A stretch of DNA of 22,341 nucleotides. Origin: an uncultured Bacteroidales bacterium. GTDB taxonomy: Bacteria > Bacteroidota > Bacteroidia > Bacteroidales > UBA932. Of this stretch, positions 15,547-22,341 are shown one piece after another (the first letter of the stretch is position 1; every line of letters starts with the position of its first letter). The position numbers and the translations under genes were made by a program. The notes under the pieces were generated by a model, which was given only the letters and a program-made list of their open reading frames with translations, was not told where the DNA came from and searched no databases. The stretch covers positions 1-22,341 of the forward strand of contig CALCEJ010000119.1 of assembly GCA_937900465.1 (NCBI GenBank), in the 5' to 3' direction.

Positions 15547-18500
15547 TTTACAACGACGGCGGTTCCGGTCACGGTAGAAGCGCTTATTGAAGGCTCGTAC
15601 ATAGCGCTGCAGGTTACTGCAGGAAGAACGAAGCTGCCTTCATAAGCCGCCCTTAGATTCAGGGTAAAGGTCTTGAACCTCCCTTCAGGAAGGGCGAAGA
15701 ACCAGTCTGTCCTGAGATCACGTATATCCTTGTAGTCGTATCCTTCGGCATCGCTGCCGGTGAGGAGCCTGTCGTTGAGTATTTCCCATCCGGAGGGAAT
15801 TGCCATACTCAGCGCAATCTGCTCGAGAGCCCTTCCGGCGAGAAGGTTGGTGACCTTGACGACGGCCTTGAAGCGTGTTCCCTGCTTAATGGAGGAGGGA
15901 TTGAGGTCCGCTCCCTTTTCGTCCGTATACTTGACTTCGAGACGGAGTCCGTTCGATTCCGCCTTTTTGACAGGTTCCCTGGAAACCGTGACGACGGTTC
16001 CGTAAAGCGGGCCGCCGGTGGTGTTGACTACGGTAGTATCGGCCTTGACGGATGTGCTCGTGAGGGACTTTTCAGCAGTTCCTACGGACTTGTAAAGTTC
16101 GCTGAAGGCGATGGCGGCGAATGCGCTTTCCTGAGTGGACATATACCTTTCGGGGAGGGATTCGCGGGCAAGGTCAACGGCTTCGGATACATTTCCGGTC
16201 CGGACGAGGGATTCAATTGCGATACAGCGGTCCCTGAGCGAAGAACCGTAGGTCAGAACGTCCGGTGTATATTCCGGGAACTGTTTGCCTATACCTTCAA
16301 GGACAGACTTCGCGGGGGCAGTCCTTCCCGTCACGGCGAAGGCGCTCGCAAGCATCCAGCGGGCCCTGTCTCCTATTTTGCCGTTCTCCTTGAGACGGTT
16401 CATAGAGGAGATTTCCGCATCGCCTGCGACTGCGAGAGTATAGAGGCGGAACGCTTCGTCAAGAGCCGTGTACTCATTCTGAGCGGAGCTCCTGAAGCTT
16501 TGTGTCTGGCGCTTCTGATAGCGTTTCCAGCTCCTCAGGACACCGTCGCTGACTTCAATTCCCTCCTTGGACGCTTCGCTGAGGAAAAGGCCCGCCATCG
16601 AGCTTACCCAGCTGTCGGATTTTCCTCCGTCCCAGTAGCTGAATCCTCCGTCTGAGGCCTGGCGGGAATAGAGTTTCCTCACCAGCGGAGGAAGGAGTTC
16701 ACGGGCCTCGGCTGCATCCTTTGGGCTGAGAAGAGGTATGAGCCTAAGAATCGCTATACCCCGGGCGCTGAGCTGTTCGCTGCACTCGAAAGGATAGTTC
16801 TTCATATTCAGATACAGGGACTTCGCATCGATATCCGGGAATCCCGCGATGGTGAGAGTCCGTCCCGGGCCGCCGGGGATATCTATGGACCCGTCTTTTT
16901 CGAGGACGAAGCGTTTTACGCTGACGGTCTCGGGATTAGGGTTCATAACTGGGAGAGAAAGGGTTTCGGATGCCTTGTATCCGTTCCCTGAGGCAACTAC
17001 GCTGATAGTCGCAGTGCCTTCTCCTGTTGCCTTGAGGCGGAAGGTTGCCGTCTTGTCAGAGCCGTCGCTGAATGAAACCTTTCCGGAGGCGTTGCCATCG
17101 ATGGAGACCGGGCCTTCAGCTTTGAGGGTGACCGTAGCGCCTTTCACGCCGTCTTCCATCGCGAATACATTCACCGGGACGGAGAATTCCTCGCCGGTAC
17201 CGACCATTCTCGGGAGAGTGGTCACGACCATAAGGGGATTCCTTACCGGAACGGTTTTGTCTGTGCTGCCGAAACTGCCGTCGTGGGCCGCGACAAGCAT
17301 TACGCGTACGCTTCCCACATACATAGGCAGCGTGAATGTTAGTACGTCAGTGCCTTTGGAAAGGGTCTTCGGGCCCTGGAATACCACTACCGGATTGAAG
17401 CGGTTGTCCTTTCGGGCGGACCTGATGGCGTCTTCGTCTCCTCCGATCGAAGCGAGAGGGGTGAAACGGCCGCTGAATGCTCCCACGACCTTGTCGTACA
17501 TATCCCAGGTCGTGACGGCAAGGGCTTCGCTCTTAGCCATTACGGTCCAGGGATCCGGGGTCTTGAAGGCGGTAAGGTCAAGAAGACCTTCATCGACGAT
17601 GGCGAGGGTGTATGTCATGGGCTTTCCGCTCTTTTCACTGACTTTTATCTTGAAAGCCTCTTCCGGATGGATTACATCGGGAACGGTGATGACGGGCTCG
17701 AGATGGGCCTCGGGGTTCTCGACCTTGATTCTCTGGACACCGTACAGGCGGATGGGAAGGTCGTTGACGGTATTCCCGTAGGGCTGGAGCAGAGTTACGT
17801 TGACGTAGATATTCGGGACCATATCGGCTGTCACGGTGAAGGTCCAAGGAGTATCCTTGTCCGACGTGGATACCCACTCGCGGCTGATGATTCCGGCGGA
17901 GTTTTCGAGGGAGATGAGCGCCTCTCCTCCGGGGGCGGCGGGGATATAGACGGTCGCCTTTTCGCCTGCGTTATAGACGGGTTTGTCGCTCGAGAGCGTA
18001 ATCATCGTGAGGGATTCCGGATCCTGACGGAGGGCGCGGCCCCTGTATTCAGGCCAGTCCACGTCAAAGCTCCTGCCGCTGACGTGGCCGGAAGCCGTGT
18101 CGCGGACAAGGATCAGGTACCTTCCCCACGAAGGATAGTCTTCCCTGAAACTGATGGATGAATCAGAGGTTCCGGAAACGATGTTTCCTGAGGAGACTGT
18201 GGTCACGGAACTGCCGTTCACATAAGAGTCCAGGTCTCCGCCGGGATTCTCCCACCACCAGTTCCACCCGGTCTTGAATATCCGGTATTCCAGACGGTGG
18301 CCCTTGACACGGTTCCCGTTCGCATCGAGAACGGCTATCTTTATGCTATGGTCTTTGTCTGTCTCGAGATAGTCCCCGTCCGGAAGACGGATGCCAACGT
18401 ATGCGCTGTAGGGGGAATAGGGGAGTGTAAGGGTAGTGAAGCTCTGGTCGCCGCCGCTTTCCTCGACGGAGGTCACGATGAACGCCCGGAGCATTCCGGG

Positions 18501-20627
18501 GGCGCCCTGGGCCTCCGGAAGCGTTACGGGGACAGAGATGTCTCCGGAAGGTTTGAGCTTTGTGTCGTAGAGTTTGTGCTCTGCGAATGTGAAGTTCGAC
18601 GAAGGGTCGTTGAAACTGTATTTCTCAAATCCTTTGAAGGGGCTTCCGCTCATCCGGCGCAGGGTCATATCCGCCCTTGCGGGAGAGGATCCGGCGGGAC
18701 TTCCGGTCAGCCAGTCTGCGGAGGTCTTTACGCTTATGTTCTTTCCGGCCTCGAGGATGTCAGGGTAAGAAGTGCTTATCTTTAGGCGGTTAGCCTTTAC
18801 GGTCTCGATATGAAGAGTCTTGTGGAAGGAACTGCCTCCGACTTTCACATAGGCGTTCCAGTAGCCGGTAGGGTCATCTTCCCTGGTAGGGATGTCAAAA
18901 CTGTAGAAGCCGTCCGTTCCCTTTTTGACCTGTTTGGCGTAGAACTGTCCGGAAGGGGAATAGACCTCGAGGGTTGCGGGATGTCCGGCGGGAAGGCTCT
19001 TGCCCTTGTCGGAGAGAATCATTGTAAGGTGGACTGTATCGCCCGGGCGCCAGACCCCTCTCTCCCCGTACAGGAATGCCTTCAGGCCTTCTTTTATGAC
19101 CTCGCCGCCTGTGTCGAAGCGGCTCATCGACCTTTCTGAACCGATGCCGGTCTTAAGATATGCGATGCTTCCGCCCGCCTTTGCGACTACGGCGAAGGGC
19201 TTATGCGAAATCTTGATTTCGGCCAGTCCGTTCCCGTCGCTCTTCCCCGTGCCTATGCTCTGGAGCTGGAAGTCGAACACTTCGATCGAGGCGCCGGGGA
19301 CCGGCTTTGCGGACACAAGGTCAGAAACTGCCACCCATAGCCTGTCGCCCCCGGCGTAATCGGCCATAAGGCCCAAGTCGGAAGCAATCAGCTGGACATA
19401 CGGGAACCTGTCGGAGTCCATATAGTACGAGGGCTTGGTAGGGTCTTCCGCGTCCTTCCATTTGTACTCAGACCAGTCGTAGTCATTGTCCCAGTAGTAG
19501 GGAGACTGATTATCCCACTCCGCTTCATCCTCCTGGGACGGCTTTCCGTCCAGGGCGGAAACGCTCCTCAGGGGCTCTTTGCCGCCATACAGGCTCTGGT
19601 CCAGCCTGAAGCCTATACGTATATTGTATATAGCCCCGGGCTCCTGGCGGAGAAGGCCGCTGAGATCAATTGAGTGGTCATTCCATTTGTGGAGGTCCTT
19701 GGATGCGTCCAGAGGAATATCCCCCTTGTAAACAAGGCGTCCTGAACGGCGGAGTTCGCTCCTTCCTCCAAGGTAATTGTCCTGGAGGAACATAAGGACA
19801 TTCTTCTGATAAATCTTGACAATGCGGACTTCGACCGCGCTGAGGTTGACGGCGCGGAAGGGAAGGATCAAATTGCTCCTGTCAGGGAGAATGTTTCCGG
19901 AAAGGGGGATCTGGACCGCCGGTTTTTCCTCCGCAGTGGAGAAGCGGCGGACATAATCGCTCCCAAGAGTCTCTCCGGCGGCGTTCTTTATGTTAGCGTC
20001 AAGGGTAAGGGTGATCTCTTCCTTCCTTCCCTCGAAGCTGATTCGAAGAAGGCTGTCTTTGACGTCCAGATAGCTCCTCGATACGCCATCCAGTTCCACC
20101 ATTCCCTTTGTCGATGCATTTACGGGGGCGCCGTTGAAAACGATATCAATGTGATTGTCAGACAGGGAGAGAGTCTTCACGGAAAAAACATCCGACGTGA
20201 ACTCTTCGACGGGCTCCGCTTCCGGCTCGGTTTTCCTTACGGTGATACCGAAGTCGAACGTCTCAGGGGCTTCGGCGATGAGTTTCCCGAGGTTCAGGGA
20301 GATAGCATATGTCTGACCGGCCTTGAGCGCGCCTTCAGCGGGGAGAAAACTAACCGATGCGGTATTGTTCCACTTGACGGTACCATCGAGCGGCGGCTGG
20401 ATCCGAAACAGTCCTTCCGTCGGGAACTCCCCGGTAAGGTCGTTTGTGAAATCAACACGGATTTCGGTTTCTTCGCCCACAATCCCGCCCGTGTATGCTT
20501 TGATATACTCCGCATAAACTGCGGCATCGGGAGTTTTGGATGCATTTTTGTGTCCGCAGGCGGAAATTAGGATAGCAAAAAGGACAATAAGCCCTGATAG
20601 TCTGAATCTCGTAAGAAAACTGCCCAT
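15543..20627 (-). CDS. Alpha-2-macroglobulin family lipoprotein with intact thioester (YfhM/ECAM type)
   Basis: A 1694-residue bacterial alpha-2-macroglobulin that traps proteases through a bait region and a reactive thioester. A lipoprotein signal ends in LISAC (C24), placing it in the periplasm on a membrane. Macroglobulin-like beta domains follow; the MG block VWRPGDTVHLTMI begins at 525. A central family region contains DVLTFTLPMYVGSVRVMLVAAHDG near 1100. The thioester motif C1282-S-E-Q1285 is complete, so covalent trapping is expected, and around it lies the alpha-helical thioester domain. C-terminal beta domains end near the stop. It is the first gene of an operon with pbpC and overlaps it by 4 nt. 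A predicted -7 box (20650-20657) lies just upstream. The bait sequence and target proteases cannot be read. Confidence 0.95.
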   Translation of the reverse strand: MGSFLTRFRLSGLIVLFAILISACGHKNASKTPDAAVYAEYIKAYTGGIVGEETEIRVDFTNDLTGEFPTEGLFRIQPPLDGTVKWNNTASVSFLPAEGALKAGQTYAISLNLGKLIAEAPETFDFGITVRKTEPEAEPVEEFTSDVFSVKTLSLSDNHIDIVFNGAPVNASTKGMVELDGVSRSYLDVKDSLLRISFEGRKEEITLTLDANIKNAAGETLGSDYVRRFSTAEEKPAVQIPLSGNILPDRSNLILPFRAVNLSAVEVRIVKIYQKNVLMFLQDNYLGGRSELRRSGRLVYKGDIPLDASKDLHKWNDHSIDLSGLLRQEPGAIYNIRIGFRLDQSLYGGKEPLRSVSALDGKPSQEDEAEWDNQSPYYWDNDYDWSEYKWKDAEDPTKPSYYMDSDRFPYVQLIASDLGLMADYAGGDRLWVAVSDLVSAKPVPGASIEVFDFQLQSIGTGKSDGNGLAEIKISHKPFAVVAKAGGSIAYLKTGIGSERSMSRFDTGGEVIKEGLKAFLYGERGVWRPGDTVHLTMILSDKGKSLPAGHPATLEVYSPSGQFYAKQVKKGTDGFYSFDIPTREDDPTGYWNAYVKVGGSSFHKTLHIETVKANRLKISTSYPDILEAGKNISVKTSADWLTGSPAGSSPARADMTLRRMSGSPFKGFEKYSFNDPSSNFTFAEHKLYDTKLKPSGDISVPVTLPEAQGAPGMLRAFIVTSVEESGGDQSFTTLTLPYSPYSAYVGIRLPDGDYLETDKDHSIKIAVLDANGNRVKGHRLEYRIFKTGWNWWWENPGGDLDSYVNGSSVTTVSSGNIVSGTSDSSISFREDYPSWGRYLILVRDTASGHVSGRSFDVDWPEYRGRALRQDPESLTMITLSSDKPVYNAGEKATVYIPAAPGGEALISLENSAGIISREWVSTSDKDTPWTFTVTADMVPNIYVNVTLLQPYGNTVNDLPIRLYGVQRIKVENPEAHLEPVITVPDVIHPEEAFKIKVSEKSGKPMTYTLAIVDEGLLDLTAFKTPDPWTVMAKSEALAVTTWDMYDKVVGAFSGRFTPLASIGGDEDAIRSARKDNRFNPVVVFQGPKTLSKGTDVLTFTLPMYVGSVRVMLVAAHDGSFGSTDKTVPVRNPLMVVTTLPRMVGTGEEFSVPVNVFAMEDGVKGATVTLKAEGPVSIDGNASGKVSFSDGSDKTATFRLKATGEGTATISVVASGNGYKASETLSLPVMNPNPETVSVKRFVLEKDGSIDIPGGPGRTLTIAGFPDIDAKSLYLNMKNYPFECSEQLSARGIAILRLIPLLSPKDAAEARELLPPLVRKLYSRQASDGGFSYWDGGKSDSWVSSMAGLFLSEASKEGIEVSDGVLRSWKRYQKRQTQSFRSSAQNEYTALDEAFRLYTLAVAGDAEISSMNRLKENGKIGDRARWMLASAFAVTGRTAPAKSVLEGIGKQFPEYTPDVLTYGSSLRDRCIAIESLVRTGNVSEAVDLARESLPERYMSTQESAFAAIAFSELYKSVGTAEKSLTSTSVKADTTVVNTTGGPLYGTVVTVSREPVKKAESNGLRLEVKYTDEKGADLNPSSIKQGTRFKAVVKVTNLLAGRALEQIALSMAIPSGWEILNDRLLTGSDAEGYDYKDIRDLRTDWFFALPEGRFKTFTLNLRAAYEGSFVLPAVTCSAMYEPSISASTVTGTAVVVK

Positions 20628-20649
20628 AACCTATAATATTGCAATTGAA

Positions 20650-20657
20650 CAAATATA
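20650..20657 (-). promoter_or_regulatory. -7 element of the macroglobulin-pbpC operon
   Basis: On the - strand this reads TATATTTG, an exact TAnnTTTG match 22 nt before the ATG at 20627. Transcription would begin near 20644, leaving a very short leader. No clear -33 TTTG is seen. It mirrors the + strand box at 20670-20677. Confidence 0.5.
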
Positions 20658-20669
20658 ATCTTTTTTTAC

Positions 20670-20677
20670 TATATTTG
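20670..20677 (+). promoter_or_regulatory. -7 element of the lipoprotein-barrel operon
   Basis: TATATTTG, an exact TAnnTTTG match 31 nt before the ATG at 20709. The nearest -33 candidate is ATTG at 20644-20647, 22 nt upstream, slightly too far. Identical in sequence to the divergent - strand box. Confidence 0.5.
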
Positions 20678-20708
20678 TACTTGAGAAACAACCATTAATT
20701 CAATACCT

Positions 20709-21227
20709 ATGCTAAAAAACAATTTCTTTGGGGCATTGGCTCTTTGTGCCGTGTTCGGATTCGTCTTTTCCTGCACTCCCCAGCAGTCAGAACTTACTGT
20801 TGACAATCTGAAACAGGAGGCTCAAGTCGTTGGAAAAGTCACTTATGACAGCGGATATCTCTGGGAAGGGGGTATGATTGTATCTTATTCCAACTGGCTC
20901 CCAGCCTCTGACGTCGAAGTTATTGCAAGAATCCCCTATTCCAATATCGGCGGATCTTCGGCTAAGGGCGATTATACCGTTACGACCAAGACGGATGCTA
21001 ACGGGAAATATAGCATTAAAATTCCTGTCGGAGCGACCGGAGTCAACGTTTCATTAAGCGCCCTTCCTTTTTACAAGGATAAGCACGTCCTTAACGGCGA
21101 GGGAAAGGATGCCACCGTATCCGGCGCCCTTTATAACAATTCTACGAATCCCGGCGTATATGTCCAGTCCGGCGAAATCAAGACGGCAAATATCACTGTG
21201 ACCAGTAACGCAGTATTCGGAGACTGA
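20709..21227 (+). CDS. Small lipoprotein with transthyretin/carboxypeptidase-regulatory-like fold
   Basis: A 172-residue protein of unknown function. The signal peptide ends in the lipobox FVFSC, so C22 is the predicted lipidated residue. The mature part begins with a short polar linker (TPQQSELT). It then resembles a carboxypeptidase-regulatory/transthyretin-like beta sandwich: an opening strand VVGKVTYDSG, a variable middle with VEVIARIP, then TTKTDANGKYSIKIPVGATG, the typical D-x-x-G-x-Y-x-I turn of this fold. No catalytic residues are visible. Residues after C22 do not match the acidic surface-export signal of Bacteroides lipoproteins, so a periplasm-facing location is more likely; this is inference. 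Only 4 nt separate its stop from the next gene, so the two form an operon and perhaps a complex. Confidence 0.8.
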   Translation: MLKNNFFGALALCAVFGFVFSCTPQQSELTVDNLKQEAQVVGKVTYDSGYLWEGGMIVSYSNWLPASDVEVIARIPYSNIGGSSAKGDYTVTTKTDANGKYSIKIPVGATGVNVSLSALPFYKDKHVLNGEGKDATVSGALYNNSTNPGVYVQSGEIKTANITVTSNAVFGD

Positions 21228-21231
21228 GCTT

Positions 21232-22152
21232 ATGAAAAAGATTATCATCATTCTAACATCGGCCTTGTGTCTTCTCCTCTGGCCCGCCTTCGGACTTAGG
21301 GCCCAGGATTCCGGGGAGTATCTCCCCGAGGAAGGAGATTGGGCGATTTCCGTGAGCGCAGTTCCGATGCTCACTTATGTGGGCCAGTTCTTCAACGGCA
21401 CCGCCGGCAATGCTCTCAATGAGTTCGCCGCCCAGCCATACCTGAACAATGATGTCAATACCGGCGCCTTTGCCCAGCTTACTCCGCTGGCTTCCGTCGT
21501 CGTCCGTTATATGATTTCGGATGAGAAGGCCTTGAGGATCAATGCCGGATGGCTTTTCTCCAATGATGTGAACAACTTCTATTCCCGCGATGATGCGGCC
21601 GTGACGGAGAACCCCCTTTCCCAGGCCAAGGTTATCGATACCCGCAAGGACCGTCGTAACGGTTTCAGCCTTATGGCAGGATTGGAACGCCGCGTTGGAA
21701 AGCGTCGTATCCAGGGTGTTTTCGGCGGTGGAATTCTCCTTGCCGCACAGACTCGGAGCTCCGTCTATTCCTATGGCAATGCCATCACGCAGTACAACCA
21801 GACTCCTACATCTTCCAACGGAGGAGCAATGGCTGTTCCGGCAAATCTTGCCGCGGCATATGCATCGATGCGCTATCTTGATGTCCATAATGCGAACCGT
21901 GACCACTATGCCGGACTGGTCGGTTTTGCCGGAATCGAATGGTTCTTTACCCCGAAGATTTCCATAGGAGGCGAGGTTAACGTCGCCGCTGTATACAGCT
22001 CTCGCGCAATCCAGTCTTACACCGCCGAGGGCTTTAATTCTCTTACCGGCGAAGTGGACACCTGGACCCAGCTCACTGCCCCCGGCTCCCGTGGATTCGA
22101 CTTCGGAACTGGAAATGTCGGTGCGAATATCAGCCTAAGCTTTTATTTTTAA
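21232..22152 (+). CDS. Outer-membrane beta-barrel protein, uncharacterised
   Basis: A 306-residue secreted protein with a clear signal peptide (basic MKK, hydrophobic 4-20, likely cut at A24-Q25). The mature part has the alternating strands and aromatic belts of an outer-membrane beta-barrel: WAISVSAVPMLTYVG, ASVVVRYMIS, ALRINAGWLF, GFSLMAGLERRV, IQGVFGGGILLAA, GLVGFAGIEWFF, ISIGGEVNVAAVY and VGANISLSFYF. It ends with the C-terminal Phe used by the BAM machinery. About 10-12 strands can be guessed, with long polar loops near 60-80 and 180-215. I recognise no specific family and would call it an OmpA/porin-like barrel only by shape. It is co-transcribed with the preceding lipoprotein. Transport substrate, if any, is unknown. 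Confidence 0.82.
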   Translation: MKKIIIILTSALCLLLWPAFGLRAQDSGEYLPEEGDWAISVSAVPMLTYVGQFFNGTAGNALNEFAAQPYLNNDVNTGAFAQLTPLASVVVRYMISDEKALRINAGWLFSNDVNNFYSRDDAAVTENPLSQAKVIDTRKDRRNGFSLMAGLERRVGKRRIQGVFGGGILLAAQTRSSVYSYGNAITQYNQTPTSSNGGAMAVPANLAAAYASMRYLDVHNANRDHYAGLVGFAGIEWFFTPKISIGGEVNVAAVYSSRAIQSYTAEGFNSLTGEVDTWTQLTAPGSRGFDFGTGNVGANISLSFYF

Positions 22153-22155
22153 TGG

Positions 22156-22226
22156 AACGGAGTGCACAAAAATAGGAGGGGGCTTGGGGGATACATCCCC
22201 CTCTAAAAAAACGGAGTGCACAAAAA
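22156..22226. repeat. 17-nt direct repeat (two copies)
   Basis: The sequence AACGGAGTGCACAAAAA occurs exactly at 22156-22172 and again at 22210-22226, a spacing of 54 nt. It contains the palindrome GTGCAC. The flanks of the two copies differ, so the identity is not just part of a longer duplication. The first copy begins 4 nt after the stop of the barrel gene. It has the look of a short genome-wide interspersed repeat, but copy number cannot be seen here. Confidence 0.8.
22176..22203. repeat. G-run/C-run hairpin between the two repeat copies
   Basis: GAGGGGG (22176-22182) and CCCCCTC (22197-22203) are complementary, and a second option pairs GGGGGAT (22186-22192) with ATCCCCC (22195-22201) around a 2-nt loop. 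The two stems exclude each other. It has no T-run on the + strand (A-run instead), but on the - strand it is followed by TATTTTT, so it could terminate - strand transcription. Confidence 0.55.
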
Positions 22227-22260
22227 GAGGTCGACCCTTTTTAGTCGACCTCATTTTCTT
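22227..22260 (+). terminator. Probable terminator of the lipoprotein-barrel operon
   Basis: A perfect 9-bp stem, GAGGTCGAC (22227-22235) and GTCGACCTC (22244-22252), around an 8-nt loop, followed by ATTTTCTTT. An A-run precedes it, so it could also act on the - strand. It starts directly after the second repeat copy and about 75 nt after the barrel stop codon. Confidence 0.7.
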
Positions 22261-22311
22261 TAATGCTTTAGGCAAGGCGTAGATGACGCTCAGGCAGCAA
22301 CCGCCGGCGGA

Positions 22312-22331
22312 CGTGTCCACCCCCGGACACG
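22312..22331. repeat. Short GC-rich hairpin near the window edge
   Basis: CGTGTCC (22312-22318) and GGACACG (22325-22331) form a perfect 7-bp stem with an ACCCCC loop. No T-run follows inside the window. The rest of 22261-22341 holds no gene that I can support. Confidence 0.5.
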
Positions 22332-22341
22332 GGCAGGGGGA

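Noticed and set aside
16849..17781. Open frame of 310 codons opposite the macroglobulin gene
   Set aside because: Ser/Thr/Pro/Arg-rich with no domain pattern, fully inside a convincing conserved gene on the other strand.
22135..22320. 61-codon - strand frame with two FVHSV motifs
   Set aside because: The repeated motif is simply the translation of the 17-nt direct repeat, and the frame runs through three hairpins and the end of the barrel gene.

Overview
The window looks like chromosomal DNA of a Bacteroidales bacterium (Bacteroidota), of moderate GC and probably an anaerobic, host-associated or gut/rumen lineage. Three things point there: the DUF4271 - hemD - rnpA - yidD gene order, a Bacteroidota-type DUF2723 membrane protein, and promoters that fit the Bacteroides pattern TTTG-N(~20)-TAnnTTTG. 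I see no tRNA, rRNA, CRISPR array, transposase, integrase or phage gene. Coding density is very high, and no gene-free stretch exceeds about 250 nt.

Left part (1-8000): housekeeping genes. A class I rRNA-type methyltransferase (+, 181-1119) converges on a large DUF2723/TMEM260-like GT-C membrane protein (-, 1208-4348), and a perfect two-step hairpin terminator lies between them. The DUF2723 gene is divergent from a + strand run: SUI1/YciH-type initiation factor, DUF4271 membrane protein, uroporphyrinogen-III synthase-like HemD, RNase P protein RnpA and YidD. YidD converges on ubiE/menG (-, 7254-7994), the quinone methyltransferase, with only 10 nt between the stop codons.

Middle part (8168-13402): a promoter followed by a tight + strand operon. 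It encodes an NfeD-like OB-fold membrane protein, a flotillin, a 72-residue Cro/CI-type HTH regulator and a two-domain M16 zinc-protease lipoprotein. The first two genes are the classic YuaF/YqiK-type NfeD-flotillin pair. The HTH gene overlaps the start of the M16 gene. The operon ends 2 nt from the stop of the convergent pbpC gene, and its best terminator hairpin lies inside the pbpC coding region.

Right part (13405-22341): a two-gene - strand operon encodes a bacterial alpha-2-macroglobulin lipoprotein with an intact thioester motif, followed by penicillin-binding protein 1C through a GTGA overlap. This is the known YfhM-PbpC pairing for protease trapping and wall repair. Divergent from it is a small lipoprotein/beta-barrel pair of unknown function (20709-22152). 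The window ends with about 190 nt of non-coding DNA holding a 17-nt direct repeat and three hairpins.

Taken together, 8245-22152 is a continuous block of envelope genes: membrane-microdomain scaffold, lipoprotein protease, protease-trapping macroglobulin, peptidoglycan synthase and an outer-membrane pair. None of the families is new to me. The least described parts are the HTH/M16 extension of the flotillin operon, the lipoprotein/barrel pair, the divergent promoter regions and the 3'-terminal repeat element.
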